From Bradyrhizobium murdochi (GTDB taxonomy: Bacteria > Pseudomonadota > Alphaproteobacteria > Rhizobiales > Xanthobacteraceae): a DNA stretch of 64,000 nucleotides. Each line of letters starts with the position of its first letter. Within the stretch, counting starts at the first letter, position 1. Positions 35,926 to 45,264 of this stretch are shown in pieces. The notes under the pieces are model-generated. The model had not been told where the DNA came from, did not search any database, and saw only the letters and a program-made list of their open reading frames with translations. The stretch is from contig NZ_AXAU01000003.1 of assembly GCF_000472965.1 (NCBI RefSeq), forward strand, positions 294,404 to 358,403. Reading direction: 5' to 3'. Position numbers and translations under genes: made by a program.

Positions 35926-36909
35926 ATGGAATTCAGGCAGATCCAGTATTTCCTTTGCCTAGCGGAAGAAAAGAGCGTCACGCGCGCCGCCCGGCAGCTC
36001 AATATCGTGCAGCCGGCGCTCAGCATGCAGATCGCCAAGCTCGAGGCCGAGCTGGGTCAAAGGCTGTTCGAGCGCAGCGTTCACGGCATGACGCTGACGG
36101 TCGCCGGCGAGGCATTCTCCCGCCTCGTCTCTCCAATCGCGCGCGATGTCGAATATGCCAAGCAGGAAATGGCGCGGCTGAACGGCCGCATCTCGGGCCG
36201 GGTGTCGGCCGGACTGATCACCTCGGTGGCACAAAGCACCATGGCGAGTTCGTCCGCAACCGTGGCGCATCTCTATCCGGAGATCACGCTCTCGGTCTGC
36301 GAAGGGTACACCGAAACACTGACCGACTGGGTGAATTCCGGACAGCTCGACTTTGCGCTGATCAACGTGCCGCGCCGGCGCGTTTCACTGTCGGCGCATC
36401 ATGTCATGGACGAGGAAATGGTATTCGCTTGCCGAAAGGATGCGCCGATCAAACCGCCGGCGAACCTGCGGTTCGGGCACTTGGCCGAGTTCGACCTGGT
36501 CATGCCGTCCAAGCGGCACGGCTTGCGCATGATTCTGGAGGAGCACGCCGCCGCAGTAGGCATCGAACTGAAGCCCCGACTCGAGCTCGACACCCTTCCC
36601 GCTCTCTGCGATGTGATTGCGACTACTGACCTTGTGACGGTATTGCCGACGATCGCGCTGCAGCAGTCGCTGGCAGATGGCAGGGTGAAGGCGCATCGCT
36701 TTGCCGAGCCGCGGATTGTCCGATCGATCGCGTGGGTCCACCATCCGCGCCGGACGGTATCCGCCGCTGCGCGGGCCGTACTCGATATCATTCGCCACGA
36801 TCTGGTCGAGGCCGCGACATCGGCGAGCAACTACGTGCAGCCGGTTTTGGGAACGGTCGCGCCGCGCCGAAAATCGCGGCGCACAGGATCGCGATCGGCG
36901 CATTCCTGA
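35926..36909 (+). CDS. LysR-family transcriptional regulator
   Basis: 327 residues with an N-terminal winged helix: MEFRQIQYFLCLAEEKSVTRAARQLNIVQPALSMQIAKLE, given here as two stretches MEFRQIQYFLCLAEEKSVTR and AARQLNIVQPALSMQIAKLE. The C-terminal effector domain runs about 90-300. GAGG lies before ATG 35926. It is divergent from ubiX/ubiD and upstream of the FMN oxidase, so it likely controls both. Effector unknown; an aromatic acid is probable. Confidence 0.94.
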   Translation: MEFRQIQYFLCLAEEKSVTRAARQLNIVQPALSMQIAKLEAELGQRLFERSVHGMTLTVAGEAFSRLVSPIARDVEYAKQEMARLNGRISGRVSAGLITSVAQSTMASSSATVAHLYPEITLSVCEGYTETLTDWVNSGQLDFALINVPRRRVSLSAHHVMDEEMVFACRKDAPIKPPANLRFGHLAEFDLVMPSKRHGLRMILEEHAAAVGIELKPRLELDTLPALCDVIATTDLVTVLPTIALQQSLADGRVKAHRFAEPRIVRSIAWVHHPRRTVSAAARAVLDIIRHDLVEAATSASNYVQPVLGTVAPRRKSRRTGSRSAHS

Positions 36910-37008
36910 TGCATCATTGAAAGCTATCGCATTCATCATCAGTAGTTATTTGCGGAGATGACACATCGCGCCATATGAGAGAGCCCTGCGCAGATAGGGG
37001 CAGTTCTC

Positions 37009-38283
37009 ATGACAGGCGATCTTCGCTTCTCCTCACAGCGCGCGCACGGCTGGGGCCCCGGCAGCGGATCGAGTCCGGAAGCTCGTCTGCGCCAACGCCT
37101 GCCAACGCTTGACGACGTCGAGCACCAGGCGCGCCGCCGCATTCCGCGCTTCGCCTTCGACTTTCTCGAAGGCGGCACGGGAGGCGATCTGAACACGCGG
37201 CGCAATCGAGAAGCGCTGGACGCTGTAGAGCTGGTGCCGCGCTACAGCAGTCCGGCTCCCGTGCAAACGGAGATTGAGCTGTTCGGCGTCCGTTGCGCCG
37301 CGCCGATCGGCATTTCTCCTGTCGGGGTCGATGGCATCGTCTGGCCCGGCGCCACACGCATGCTCGCAAGCGCCGCCGGCAAGGCACGAATTCCCTATAT
37401 TGCCGGCACGCTGGCCACCGCCGAGATCGAAGAGGTCGCCGAGCTTGCCGGTCCCTATGCCTGGTTTCAGCTCTACGGATTGCCGGCCGACGATCACGCC
37501 GTCACCTTCGATCTGATCAAGCGGGCCGGCGGGTCGGGCGTGCGCGTGCTGGCCGCGACACTGGATGCGCCGGTACGCTCCAAGCGGCCCCGCGACCTGC
37601 GCAACGGCCTGGTGGTCCCGTTCCGTCCCACGCCAAAGACCATCCTGGATGTAGCCCTGTCGCCGGCGTGGCTGCTGGCGCTCGCCACAGCGGGGACTCC
37701 GGCCTTTCGCAACGTGGAACGCTATGTCGAAAAGCCGGCGACGCTGGCGAATACAGCCGGCTTTGTACAGAGCCAGATCAAGGGCACGTTTTCGTGGGAG
37801 ACCGTAAGGCGGATGCGGGACGCCTGGCCGGGCGCGCTGGTCGTGAAAGGCGTCATGCATCCTGACGACGCCGAGCAGGCCATCTCACTGGGAGTGGACG
37901 GCATCCTCGTTTCCAACCATGGCGGTCGGCAGTTCGATGCGGCGCCCGCCGCGATCGATGTCCTGCCCGCCATCGTTGCACGCGTCGGCAGCCGGGCCAC
38001 GATCCTGTTCGATAGCGGCATCCGCTCGGGCCTCGATATAGCGCGCGCCGTTGCACTCGGCGCCCGCGGCACATTTGCCGGCCGCGCCCTCCTTCTCGGC
38101 CTCGGTGCGCTCGGCGAGCGAGGCGCAGCCTATGTGGCCGAACTTCTGAAGGAAGAGCTGGAAACCGCCATGGGGCAACTTGGCGCGCATTCTCTCGACG
38201 CGCTGACCCAGCTGACATGTCGCCATCAGCGCGCTTTCGATTTTTGCCTGACGGTGCGAGACGCCGCCGGCGACGGTCGTTGA
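37009..38283 (+). CDS. FMN-dependent alpha-hydroxy-acid oxidase/dehydrogenase
   Basis: 424 residues of the glycolate oxidase / L-lactate / mandelate dehydrogenase family. N-terminal RRRIPRFAFDFLEGGTGGDL, FMN-phosphate and substrate segment GISPVGVDGIVWPGATRMLA near 105, ALVVKGVMHPDDA near 285, the catalytic His in SNHGGRQFD near 303, and DSGIRSGLDIARAVALGARGTFAGR near 330. AGGGG lies 8 nt before the ATG. It would oxidise an alpha-hydroxy acid to the 2-keto acid, a possible substrate for the ThDP enzyme. A membrane-binding insert like that of mandelate dehydrogenase may be the PFRPTPKTILDVAL region. Confidence 0.93.
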   Translation: MTGDLRFSSQRAHGWGPGSGSSPEARLRQRLPTLDDVEHQARRRIPRFAFDFLEGGTGGDLNTRRNREALDAVELVPRYSSPAPVQTEIELFGVRCAAPIGISPVGVDGIVWPGATRMLASAAGKARIPYIAGTLATAEIEEVAELAGPYAWFQLYGLPADDHAVTFDLIKRAGGSGVRVLAATLDAPVRSKRPRDLRNGLVVPFRPTPKTILDVALSPAWLLALATAGTPAFRNVERYVEKPATLANTAGFVQSQIKGTFSWETVRRMRDAWPGALVVKGVMHPDDAEQAISLGVDGILVSNHGGRQFDAAPAAIDVLPAIVARVGSRATILFDSGIRSGLDIARAVALGARGTFAGRALLLGLGALGERGAAYVAELLKEELETAMGQLGAHSLDALTQLTCRHQRAFDFCLTVRDAAGDGR

Positions 38284-38488
38284 GCGGCCCGCGCGCTCTT
38301 TTTGAGACGCTTTGGTAAGTCGCGAGACTCGACGGAATCGAGAAGCGTCAGTTCCTTGCCCAGAATTGGGCCTAAGGGCGCCCAAGTGCGCCAAGAGGAA
38401 ACGTTCGGGTACAGATCGAGCGAGCCGCATTGACGGATGTCCGAGTGGTTGCGGCCTGCCAGATGACCCCACCCCTTTGAGGACGCCA

Positions 38489-39469
38489 ATGCTATTCCGC
38501 TCCACCGCCTTTGCTCTCTGCACATTGTCTGCTCTCGTCATGCAGGGCCTCTCGGCAGTTGCAAACGATTATCCCTCCCGCCCGATCACGTTGGTGGTGC
38601 CTTTTCCGGCTGGCGGCGCAAGTGACGCCGTCACCCGTATCCTCGCGGAGAAACTGGGAGAGGCTCTCCGCGGCACGATTGTGGTTGAAAACAAGGGAGG
38701 CGCCGGTGGCAACGTCGGCACGCACAGCGTGGCGAGGGCCGCTCCGGACGGTTACACGCTGCTGCTGAGCTCTTCAGGTCCACTCGCGGTCAATAAGACA
38801 CTCACGGCAGATCTTCCCTATGACCCTGAGATCGCTTTCGAGCCCATCTCCTTGGTTTCGACGATGCCTAATGTTCTGGTTGTCAATCCGAACAAGATTC
38901 CGGCATCCAATGTGCAAGAGTTCATCGACATTGCGAAAGCCAGCCGAGAGCAGATCTCATATTCGTCGATCGGCAATGGAAGCTCGCAACATCTTGCCGG
39001 TGTGCTGTTCGAGCGCCGGACCGGAACGCGTTTGCTCCATGTCCCCTACCGCGGCGCCGGCCAACTAACCGTCGACCTCGTTTCGGGCGACGTGCCGGCC
39101 AGCTTTCAGCTTATACCCAACGTCGCGAGCCAGCTGCAGGCCGGTCAGATCAAGCCGCTTGCCGTAACCAGCAAGCAGCGCAGCAAGGTACTTCCGAACG
39201 TCCCTACCATGACGGAAGCGGGAATTTCGGATATGGAATCCTTTGCATGGTTCGGTCTGCTCGCTCCGAAAGGAACGCCAAAACCTATTGTAGATCGGCT
39301 CCACAGCGAAGTGGTCAAGATCATGTCCGATCCGGCGGTGCAGAAGCGGATGATCGATATCGGAGCCGATCCGGTCCACACGAGCCAAGCTGAGTTCAAG
39401 GCCTTGATCTCGTCGGAAGTGATCAAGTGGCGAAACCTCATCAAGGAAGCCGGCATTTCCAGCAACTGA
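38489..39469 (+). CDS. Tripartite tricarboxylate transporter (TTT/Bug) substrate-binding protein
   Basis: 326-residue periplasmic receptor with signal peptide MLFRSTAFALCTLSALVMQG followed by LSAVA. Mature start NDYPSRPITLVVPFPAGGASD and the loop GGNVGTHSVARAAPDGYTLLL are hallmarks of the Bug family. ATG 38489 has GAGGA 8 nt upstream; the longer frame from 38312 is not a signal peptide. No TctA/TctB membrane genes adjoin it. It is probably an orphan receptor for the aromatic or hydroxy acid handled by the neighbouring enzymes. Confidence 0.93.
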   Translation: MLFRSTAFALCTLSALVMQGLSAVANDYPSRPITLVVPFPAGGASDAVTRILAEKLGEALRGTIVVENKGGAGGNVGTHSVARAAPDGYTLLLSSSGPLAVNKTLTADLPYDPEIAFEPISLVSTMPNVLVVNPNKIPASNVQEFIDIAKASREQISYSSIGNGSSQHLAGVLFERRTGTRLLHVPYRGAGQLTVDLVSGDVPASFQLIPNVASQLQAGQIKPLAVTSKQRSKVLPNVPTMTEAGISDMESFAWFGLLAPKGTPKPIVDRLHSEVVKIMSDPAVQKRMIDIGADPVHTSQAEFKALISSEVIKWRNLIKEAGISSN

Positions 39470-39864
39470 CCGGATTCGTTAGGATGGCCGCGATTGCAGC
39501 GCTTCGCACAGCTGAACGAAGAGAACTTGCGGCGATCACGCCGCCGGCTCGCCGCTGACAAAAAGCTCCGGACCACGCCTTCGATGCGTGGAAGCGCAGG
39601 TGCGACGAGGGAGGGAGTCACACGCAATCACCGACACGACGAACCGCTGTTTGTGGTGGCGTGAGCGTTTGGCATTGGTGGCTCGCCCAACTGAATGTAG
39701 AGCCCTGAAGGAGTACGATTTTTGCCTATGTAGACGGCAAGAAACTGGAGTTTTTAGACCCGGTTGCGGCTCGGCCAACTCGACAACGCTCCGCTCGATG
39801 CATTGAGCAGCTCGGGGAAATTTTCGCCAACAAGATCCCGGTGAAACGTCTGTGAAAGCGCGCT
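39470..39864. other. Gene-free gap
   Basis: About 395 nt between the TTT receptor and the convergent zinc-locus operon. There are only short unsupported ORFs and no clear palindrome or RNA gene. It separates the aromatic-acid region from the zinc region. Confidence 0.5.
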
Positions 39865-40152
39865 TTAGGTACGAAGTCTCAGATCAAGCGCTTCTTTCAG
39901 TTCATCGACAGTGACTTCGGGAATCGATTTGTGGATTCTTGCAATTATTGGCTTTTCCCCGTCTCTCAAGATCGCGACGACGGTTTCCACATCGGGACAT
40001 CCTGGCTCTCGACAGGTCAACTCGCTAACCGAAATAGTCACGTCATTCGACAAGCCCAACAGCTTCTGCGTCTGAAGCTTTAATTCCTGAACTGCCTGAG
40101 GATAGCCGATTCTTTGGACCCGCCGCCCCATAGGTAAGGCAATCTTTGGCAT
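39865..40152 (-). CDS. Small conserved protein with a Cys-x4-Cys motif, next to COG0523 genes
   Basis: 95 residues, predicted soluble. The central segment SELTCREPGCPDVETVVAIL carries two Cys five residues apart and acidic residues, a possible metal site; the C-terminal IPEVTVDELKEALDL is helical. I recall similar short proteins next to CobW-like GTPases but cannot name a family. It is 104 nt below the first COG0523 gene in the same orientation, and probably part of the Zur-controlled operon. A zinc-handling partner is inference. Confidence 0.7.
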   Translation of the reverse strand: MPKIALPMGRRVQRIGYPQAVQELKLQTQKLLGLSNDVTISVSELTCREPGCPDVETVVAILRDGEKPIIARIHKSIPEVTVDELKEALDLRLRT

Positions 40153-40256
40153 GCTTTTGGCGTCCGAATGGATTTGCGAGGGCTGTCAGCCTCAGCATGG
40201 CAACGGACAAACTCCGCTGCCATGCTGCAAGCTTGGTGCATCACCCGTGCCTTCAA

Positions 40257-41237
40257 TCAGTGATTTGAGCCCCGACACTGCTCAAAGCCTGCCTTCAAGA
40301 CGTCCTCCGGCAAATCGCGCCCGATGAAGACCAGGCGGCTTGTTCTCGGCTCATCGGGTTTCCAGGGGCGTTGATGGTCTCCTTCGAGCAACATGTGCAC
40401 TCCCTGAATAACAAAGCGATCGGGATCATCCTGGAACTGGATGATGCCCTTCAGCCGCAGAATATCGGTCCCAAACTGACGAACGGTCTCCTGCATCCAG
40501 GGGAAAAATTTCTCAGGAATGAGAGGTGTCTGCGTCGTCAATGACAGGCTCTTTACGTGACTGTCGTGCTCATGATCGTGAACTTCACTGAGAAAGCCAG
40601 GCTCGAATTCAAGAACCCTGTTGAGATCGAACGCATTCCGATCCAAGACTTTTGCGAGGTCAAGCGCGCAACGTTCGGTGCGATGGATCATCGCATAGGG
40701 ATTAATTGAACGAATCCTTGCCTCGACGAGCTTAAGGTCCGCCTCCGAGACCAGATCGGTCTTGTTGAGCAAGACAACGTCGGCGAATGCGATCTGCTCT
40801 TGCGCTTCGTGCGCCTGGTCGATTTCTCCGAGGAGGTGCTTTGCGTCGATGACCGTGACGATGGCATCAAGTTTCGTGTTGCGACGAACGTCGTCATCTA
40901 CAAGAAAGGTTTGCGCCACGGGCGCCGGATCGGCAAGCCCGGTGGTCTCCACGATGATCCCGTCAAACTTGCCGCGCCGCTTCATGAGTCCATCGAGAAT
41001 CCGGATTAGATCACCTCTCACCGTGCAGCAGATGCACCCGTTGTTCATTTCGAATATTTCTTCGTCCGCATTGACGATCAGATCATTGTCAATTCCGACC
41101 TCGCCAAACTCGTTCACAATCACCGCATAACGCTTACCGTGGGTCTCGGTCAGGATACGGTTCAGCAAAGTCGTCTTCCCTGCGCCGAGGTACCCGGTGA
41201 GGACGGTGACCGGTGTTTGTGAAATCACATTGTTCAT
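40257..41237 (-). CDS. COG0523 (CobW/ZNG1-type) zinc-metallochaperone GTPase
   Basis: 326-residue G3E GTPase. Walker [17 protein letters not shown] (residues 14-29), Walker B-like [14 protein letters not shown] near 95, NKTD near 158, and the metal-binding GCICCT (CxCC) near 68. A His-rich patch [11 protein letters not shown] near 218 precedes the C-terminal CobW domain ([27 protein letters not shown]). It would load zinc onto client proteins in zinc shortage. It is 11 nt downstream of a second COG0523 gene, below a Zur box. Confidence 0.94.
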   Translation of the reverse strand: MNNVISQTPVTVLTGYLGAGKTTLLNRILTETHGKRYAVIVNEFGEVGIDNDLIVNADEEIFEMNNGCICCTVRGDLIRILDGLMKRRGKFDGIIVETTGLADPAPVAQTFLVDDDVRRNTKLDAIVTVIDAKHLLGEIDQAHEAQEQIAFADVVLLNKTDLVSEADLKLVEARIRSINPYAMIHRTERCALDLAKVLDRNAFDLNRVLEFEPGFLSEVHDHEHDSHVKSLSLTTQTPLIPEKFFPWMQETVRQFGTDILRLKGIIQFQDDPDRFVIQGVHMLLEGDHQRPWKPDEPRTSRLVFIGRDLPEDVLKAGFEQCRGSNH

Positions 41238-41248
41238 GCTTGGCCCTT

Positions 41249-42478
41249 TCAGCGTTGAGGTCTCGTTGCGTTCTGAATCACAGGCGGGGGTTCAAACTGG
41301 GCAGTGGCGCGCTCGTGAAGCAGCAGCAATAGCCCTGCGACAAGCGCAAAGCCGAGAACGCTCAGACCCGCGACCGTCAGCACCAATTGCGCCTTTGCGC
41401 GCGCTGAAATGCCTGTTATCGCCGTGAACAGATTCTTGACGACCGCTTCATCAAGGCCATGAGCGATGACGACCATTCGCGTGCGACGATCGTCCGAGGG
41501 CCAGGCCGGAAGCCGGTACTGTTGAATCGCATGCTGAACGCCGTGCACGACAAGAGGCCGCTCCGGATCGTCCTCCATCCCAACAAGCCCCTTCAGACGA
41601 AGCAATTGCGGACCGCCTACGGCCTTGAGCAGTTCAATGAATGTGGCGAGGTTTCGCGGCGATACGGGCTGGCTTTCGAGCAATGCCAGACTCTGGATGC
41701 CAGCGGCCGCATGGCGGCTCGCGCCTGTGGCATCGTTGTGAGTTTGCCCTTGCTGGGCCAACGCCACCTCCAAGGCCAACCACCCCTCGACGTCGGCCCC
41801 CTGTTCGGAGGGAACGTAGCGACGCGGAGCAAAGACCGCTGCGAGATCGAAGTCGTTCCCGTGACGGTCCACGATGGCCGCGGAAGCGTTGATCTGCCGG
41901 ATCTTCGGCAGCAGGCCGGAGAGACCGGGAGCCGCGGCTTCTGCGCCAAGATCGGTCTTGGTCAGCACGACACTATCCGCAAACGCCACCTGCTTCATGC
42001 ATTCGAAGTGCCGCTCCATCGTCGTTTCGATCATGGTCACGTCGATTGCGCAGACGACGCCGGACAGTCGAAAGCATCTTGCCACGACATGGTCCCGATA
42101 CCCGACCGCCGGAAGACCGCCCGGTGTGATCTGATTGATGATCGGAGCGGGATCGGCAAGCCCGGTCGTCTCGACGATCACGCGCTTGAACGGCGGGACA
42201 GCCTTGCTCTCCACAGCGTCGTAAAGTTCGAATAGGGAAGACCTGATGTCGCTGGCAGCTGTGCAGCAGAGGCAGCCTGTCGTTGTCACCATCAGCTCGC
42301 GCTTGTTCACGCGAACAAGGTCATGATCGATGGATATGTCGCCAAACTCGTTGATGATGACGGCAGTGTCCGCAAAGGCCTCGCGCGCCAAGAGCTCATT
42401 GAGCAGCGTGGATTTCCCCGAGCCCAGGAAGCCCGTGAGGATCGTCACCAGAATCGGTTGGTCTATCTTCATCGCCAC
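41249..42478 (-). CDS. COG0523 GTPase with a C-terminal membrane helix
   Basis: 409-residue G3E GTPase: Walker [17 protein letters not shown] at residues 15-30, metal motif GCLCCT near 69, [13 protein letters not shown] near 102, TKTD near 172. The C-terminal CobW domain ends near 355; an extra segment from about 363 to 388 ([20 protein letters not shown] and LLLLL) is a strongly hydrophobic helix, followed by a short Pro-rich tail. COG0523 proteins are normally soluble, so this one appears membrane-anchored. It is the first gene after the Zur box at 42500. Probable zinc chaperone near a membrane transporter. Confidence 0.92.
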   Translation of the reverse strand: MAMKIDQPILVTILTGFLGSGKSTLLNELLAREAFADTAVIINEFGDISIDHDLVRVNKRELMVTTTGCLCCTAASDIRSSLFELYDAVESKAVPPFKRVIVETTGLADPAPIINQITPGGLPAVGYRDHVVARCFRLSGVVCAIDVTMIETTMERHFECMKQVAFADSVVLTKTDLGAEAAAPGLSGLLPKIRQINASAAIVDRHGNDFDLAAVFAPRRYVPSEQGADVEGWLALEVALAQQGQTHNDATGASRHAAAGIQSLALLESQPVSPRNLATFIELLKAVGGPQLLRLKGLVGMEDDPERPLVVHGVQHAIQQYRLPAWPSDDRRTRMVVIAHGLDEAVVKNLFTAITGISARAKAQLVLTVAGLSVLGFALVAGLLLLLHERATAQFEPPPVIQNATRPQR

Positions 42479-42499
42479 GCAATCAAATCTTCCCGATAC

Positions 42500-42517
42500 G
42501 TAATGTTATAACATTAC
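42500..42517. promoter_or_regulatory. Zur box upstream of the COG0523 operon
   Basis: GTAATGTTATAACATTAC is a perfect 18-bp palindrome 22 nt before the GTPase start. It matches the AT-rich dyad (TGTTATA/TATAACA) bound by alphaproteobacterial Zur and recurs before other zinc genes here. Confidence 0.85.
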
Positions 42518-42658
42518 ATTCAGTCACGCAACAGCCCTCGGGAGCCCATCACGATTGATTGTGGTCGCTGCCTTTGCAGCGCATGGGCAGGAGGGCCCAA
42601 TTCGAAATGCGGTCAGCGAAATTCAAGTCTCAGTTGCCGCAACGGGCGAACCACACCA

Positions 42659-45061
42659 TCAGAATTTGAAGGACGCCTCGACTTCGTAGGTCCGCGGTGC
42701 CCCCAGGAGGATCTGATCTGGATAGAATGGAGAGCTCCATGCCGCGTACTTCGCATCAGTGAAGTTACGTACCCGGAAGGTGACGCGCGTGCTGTCGAAG
42801 GTCGGGAATGTCGGTGACTTCGGAATATCGATAAAGGCGAAGGCATCCGCCGTCGTATAGGCGAGAAGCTTAACCGTATTGGCATCGGTGCTATACCGGT
42901 CGCCGACATGACGAACCGAAACCCCGAGCTCGACCGGCAGCCAACCCGGATTAAGGAAACGATACGAGGCCCCGCCGTTCACGACAACGGCAGGAATATT
43001 CGGCGGGGTATTTCCCGAGAACGATCCGCCCGTGAACTCGTAGTCGGCATAGCGTGCGTGGACATACGCGACGTTGCCCCAGAACTTGAGCTCAGGGGTC
43101 GGACGCACTGCCGCGGCGAACTCCACACCCTGCGATTTGACTTTTCCGGCGATGTTGAGGCGTTGACCGGCTTGTGCGGAATACACATTGCTGCGCTCGA
43201 TGTCGAAAGCCGAGAAGGTCCATTCGGCGCGGCCGTTCCACAGCAGATTCTTGACACCGGTCTCGTAGCTGCGGGCAGACGTCAAGGTCAGTTGCTGTGT
43301 CGGGCTCAGCAGGAAAATGCTGCCTGCCGACAAGTCGCTCGCCGTCGCATACTGGCTGTAGAACGTCATCCCCGGAATCGCTTCCCACGTGTATCCGATA
43401 CGGCCGGTCACGGGCTGCCAGCTTGTGGTGTATGGGAAACCAGCACTGCTCACGCCGTTGACGTCGGTGGACGTTCGATCGAGCTTGAAGGGATTGTAGC
43501 GGAGACCGCCGATCAGCGCGAAATTGTGCGTAATTTTCAGCCGATCTTCGAGATTGATCGCAAAGCTGTCGATCGTCGCGGTCTGTCGCTGCGTCGTTAG
43601 CAAACCATAATAGCCACGAAAGGGATCGACCAGTGTCACTTGATCAGAAGGAAAGTTTGCCGCGCCGGGCCTTGAAAAATCCAGGTGATAGAATTCGAGC
43701 GCCGTGACCAGGCGGTTTTCCATGCCGAATAGATGCGAATTCCACGTGAGGTCCGTATTGTTGCCGACCAGGTTCTGGTTGTGATGGACATAGAACCGTT
43801 CACGATCAACCAGGTTGGTGGCGGCGTTGAAGGCGCTTACCTCGTTGTTGTACCAGTCGCGGCTGGCATTGTAGTTATAGACCTGACCTCTCAGAGTAAC
43901 GTTGCTCGTGAGATCCCACTCGAATCCTCCGCGCACCCATGACTCCTTGATGGTCTTGTGGTTGTCGAGCACGTTGTAGTTCGTTTTCAGCGTACGGCTG
44001 TCGATGGTGACAGGCCCGAGATTGGTGCCGTTATAGTCGGACACTTTCGTCCCGGACACGATGCCCGTGGTCGCGAAAGGACCGCTAAAAGCGACCGGGA
44101 CCAGCGGCGTGCCTTCATAGACCCGCGCCTTGTAGTCCTTGTATTCGGTCGCGACGAAAACCTTGAACGCGCTCGTGAGGCGATAATCCAGTTGCCCAGA
44201 TACGTGCAGATTCTTTGTGTCGGTGTCATCAATGAAGCCGTTCTGCACCGATCGGCTGATGTCGAACCGGTAGTCGAGGCCCTGGATGTTGGTGCTGCCT
44301 CCCGAGCCAACGCCGGTGCGAACACTGCTGAACGAGTCGAAACCGATGAAGGCTTCGTTGGTGATCGGACCGGTATGAGGCGCCTTGGTGACATAGTTGA
44401 TGGCACCGCCGACCGCGCCCTGCCCCGACATCAAGGACGATGGGCCCTTGAGAAATTCGACCCGATCGAGGTTGAACGTCTCCATGGTCAGCGCCGTGAA
44501 GCCCGTCGGGCCGATATTGACGCCATTGTAGGTCACGTTGACCTGTTCGCCCTGGAAACCGCGCATGGAGAACGACACGTCGTTCGGCGCGTCGCTGGCG
44601 GTCACGCCAGTTGCGCCTTTCACCGTGTCGATCGTCGTGTGGTAGCCCTGCTCCCGGATCGTTTCCGCCCCGACGACCTCGACGGTTGCGGGAATCTCCC
44701 GCGGGGTCAGCCCCAGCCGGCTCGCGCTGGGCGTAACTACATTTGTGTTCAGCGGCGTCGCCGGCACCTGCTGTTGCCCTTGCGACTGCGGTGACTCCTC
44801 GGCGATGGTTGAGGGTCGCGGATTTCTGTTTACCCGGGAGATACGGCCTCTTTGCGAATTCGACCGCGTCGCCACTCTCGCCGTTGGTTGCCGCTGCGGC
44901 GCGTCAACGGTTATAGGCGGCAACGAACTCGCCGGCTGGTCGGGTGATGACGAAGGTGTCGGAGCTTGCGCTTCAGCCAAGCCAAAAGGCAGAACGCCTG
45001 CCGCTATCAAAAGAGTTGATAGAGAAACCGAACACAGCAGGTAACGCACGCTTGCCCCCAC
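42659..45061 (-). CDS. TonB-dependent outer-membrane receptor, Zur-controlled
   Basis: 800 residues. The signal peptide ends near AEAQA; the plug domain has EIPATVEVVGAETIREQGY near 112 and MRGFQGEQVNVTYNGVNIGP near 165, followed by a beta barrel ending in FKF, the usual terminal Phe. The plug resembles ferric-siderophore receptors. A near-perfect palindromic Zur box overlaps the promoter, so the ligand is more likely zinc or a zinc-metallophore complex. Start is GTG 45061, with GTG 45049 as alternative; both give a signal peptide. No TonB box could be fixed by eye. Confidence 0.93.
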   Translation of the reverse strand: MGASVRYLLCSVSLSTLLIAAGVLPFGLAEAQAPTPSSSPDQPASSLPPITVDAPQRQPTARVATRSNSQRGRISRVNRNPRPSTIAEESPQSQGQQQVPATPLNTNVVTPSASRLGLTPREIPATVEVVGAETIREQGYHTTIDTVKGATGVTASDAPNDVSFSMRGFQGEQVNVTYNGVNIGPTGFTALTMETFNLDRVEFLKGPSSLMSGQGAVGGAINYVTKAPHTGPITNEAFIGFDSFSSVRTGVGSGGSTNIQGLDYRFDISRSVQNGFIDDTDTKNLHVSGQLDYRLTSAFKVFVATEYKDYKARVYEGTPLVPVAFSGPFATTGIVSGTKVSDYNGTNLGPVTIDSRTLKTNYNVLDNHKTIKESWVRGGFEWDLTSNVTLRGQVYNYNASRDWYNNEVSAFNAATNLVDRERFYVHHNQNLVGNNTDLTWNSHLFGMENRLVTALEFYHLDFSRPGAANFPSDQVTLVDPFRGYYGLLTTQRQTATIDSFAINLEDRLKITHNFALIGGLRYNPFKLDRTSTDVNGVSSAGFPYTTSWQPVTGRIGYTWEAIPGMTFYSQYATASDLSAGSIFLLSPTQQLTLTSARSYETGVKNLLWNGRAEWTFSAFDIERSNVYSAQAGQRLNIAGKVKSQGVEFAAAVRPTPELKFWGNVAYVHARYADYEFTGGSFSGNTPPNIPAVVVNGGASYRFLNPGWLPVELGVSVRHVGDRYSTDANTVKLLAYTTADAFAFIDIPKSPTFPTFDSTRVTFRVRNFTDAKYAAWSSPFYPDQILLGAPRTYEVEASFKF

Positions 45062-45102
45062 CCCCGCGAACCGCCTCGACTACGTCGAGGCTTCACAAGG
45101 GC

Positions 45103-45126
45103 TATGTAATGTTATAACGTTACATA
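45103..45126. promoter_or_regulatory. Zur box in the TonB receptor / ABC-2 divergent promoter
   Basis: A 24-bp palindrome with a single mismatched pair and central core TAATGTTATAACGTTA. It lies 42 nt before the receptor start and about 140 nt before the ABC ATPase start, so it could serve both directions. Confidence 0.85.
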
Positions 45127-45264
45127 CGTCAAGGCAGCCAAGAGGCCTCGTCATGCGACCGCAGAGCGTAAAAAACCGAGTTCACTACTCTCTGTTGCTG
45201 GCGTGCCGAACGCGGCACCTTCGATGAGCGGCCGACGTGGCCAGTGGAGGTGTACGAGGAATCC

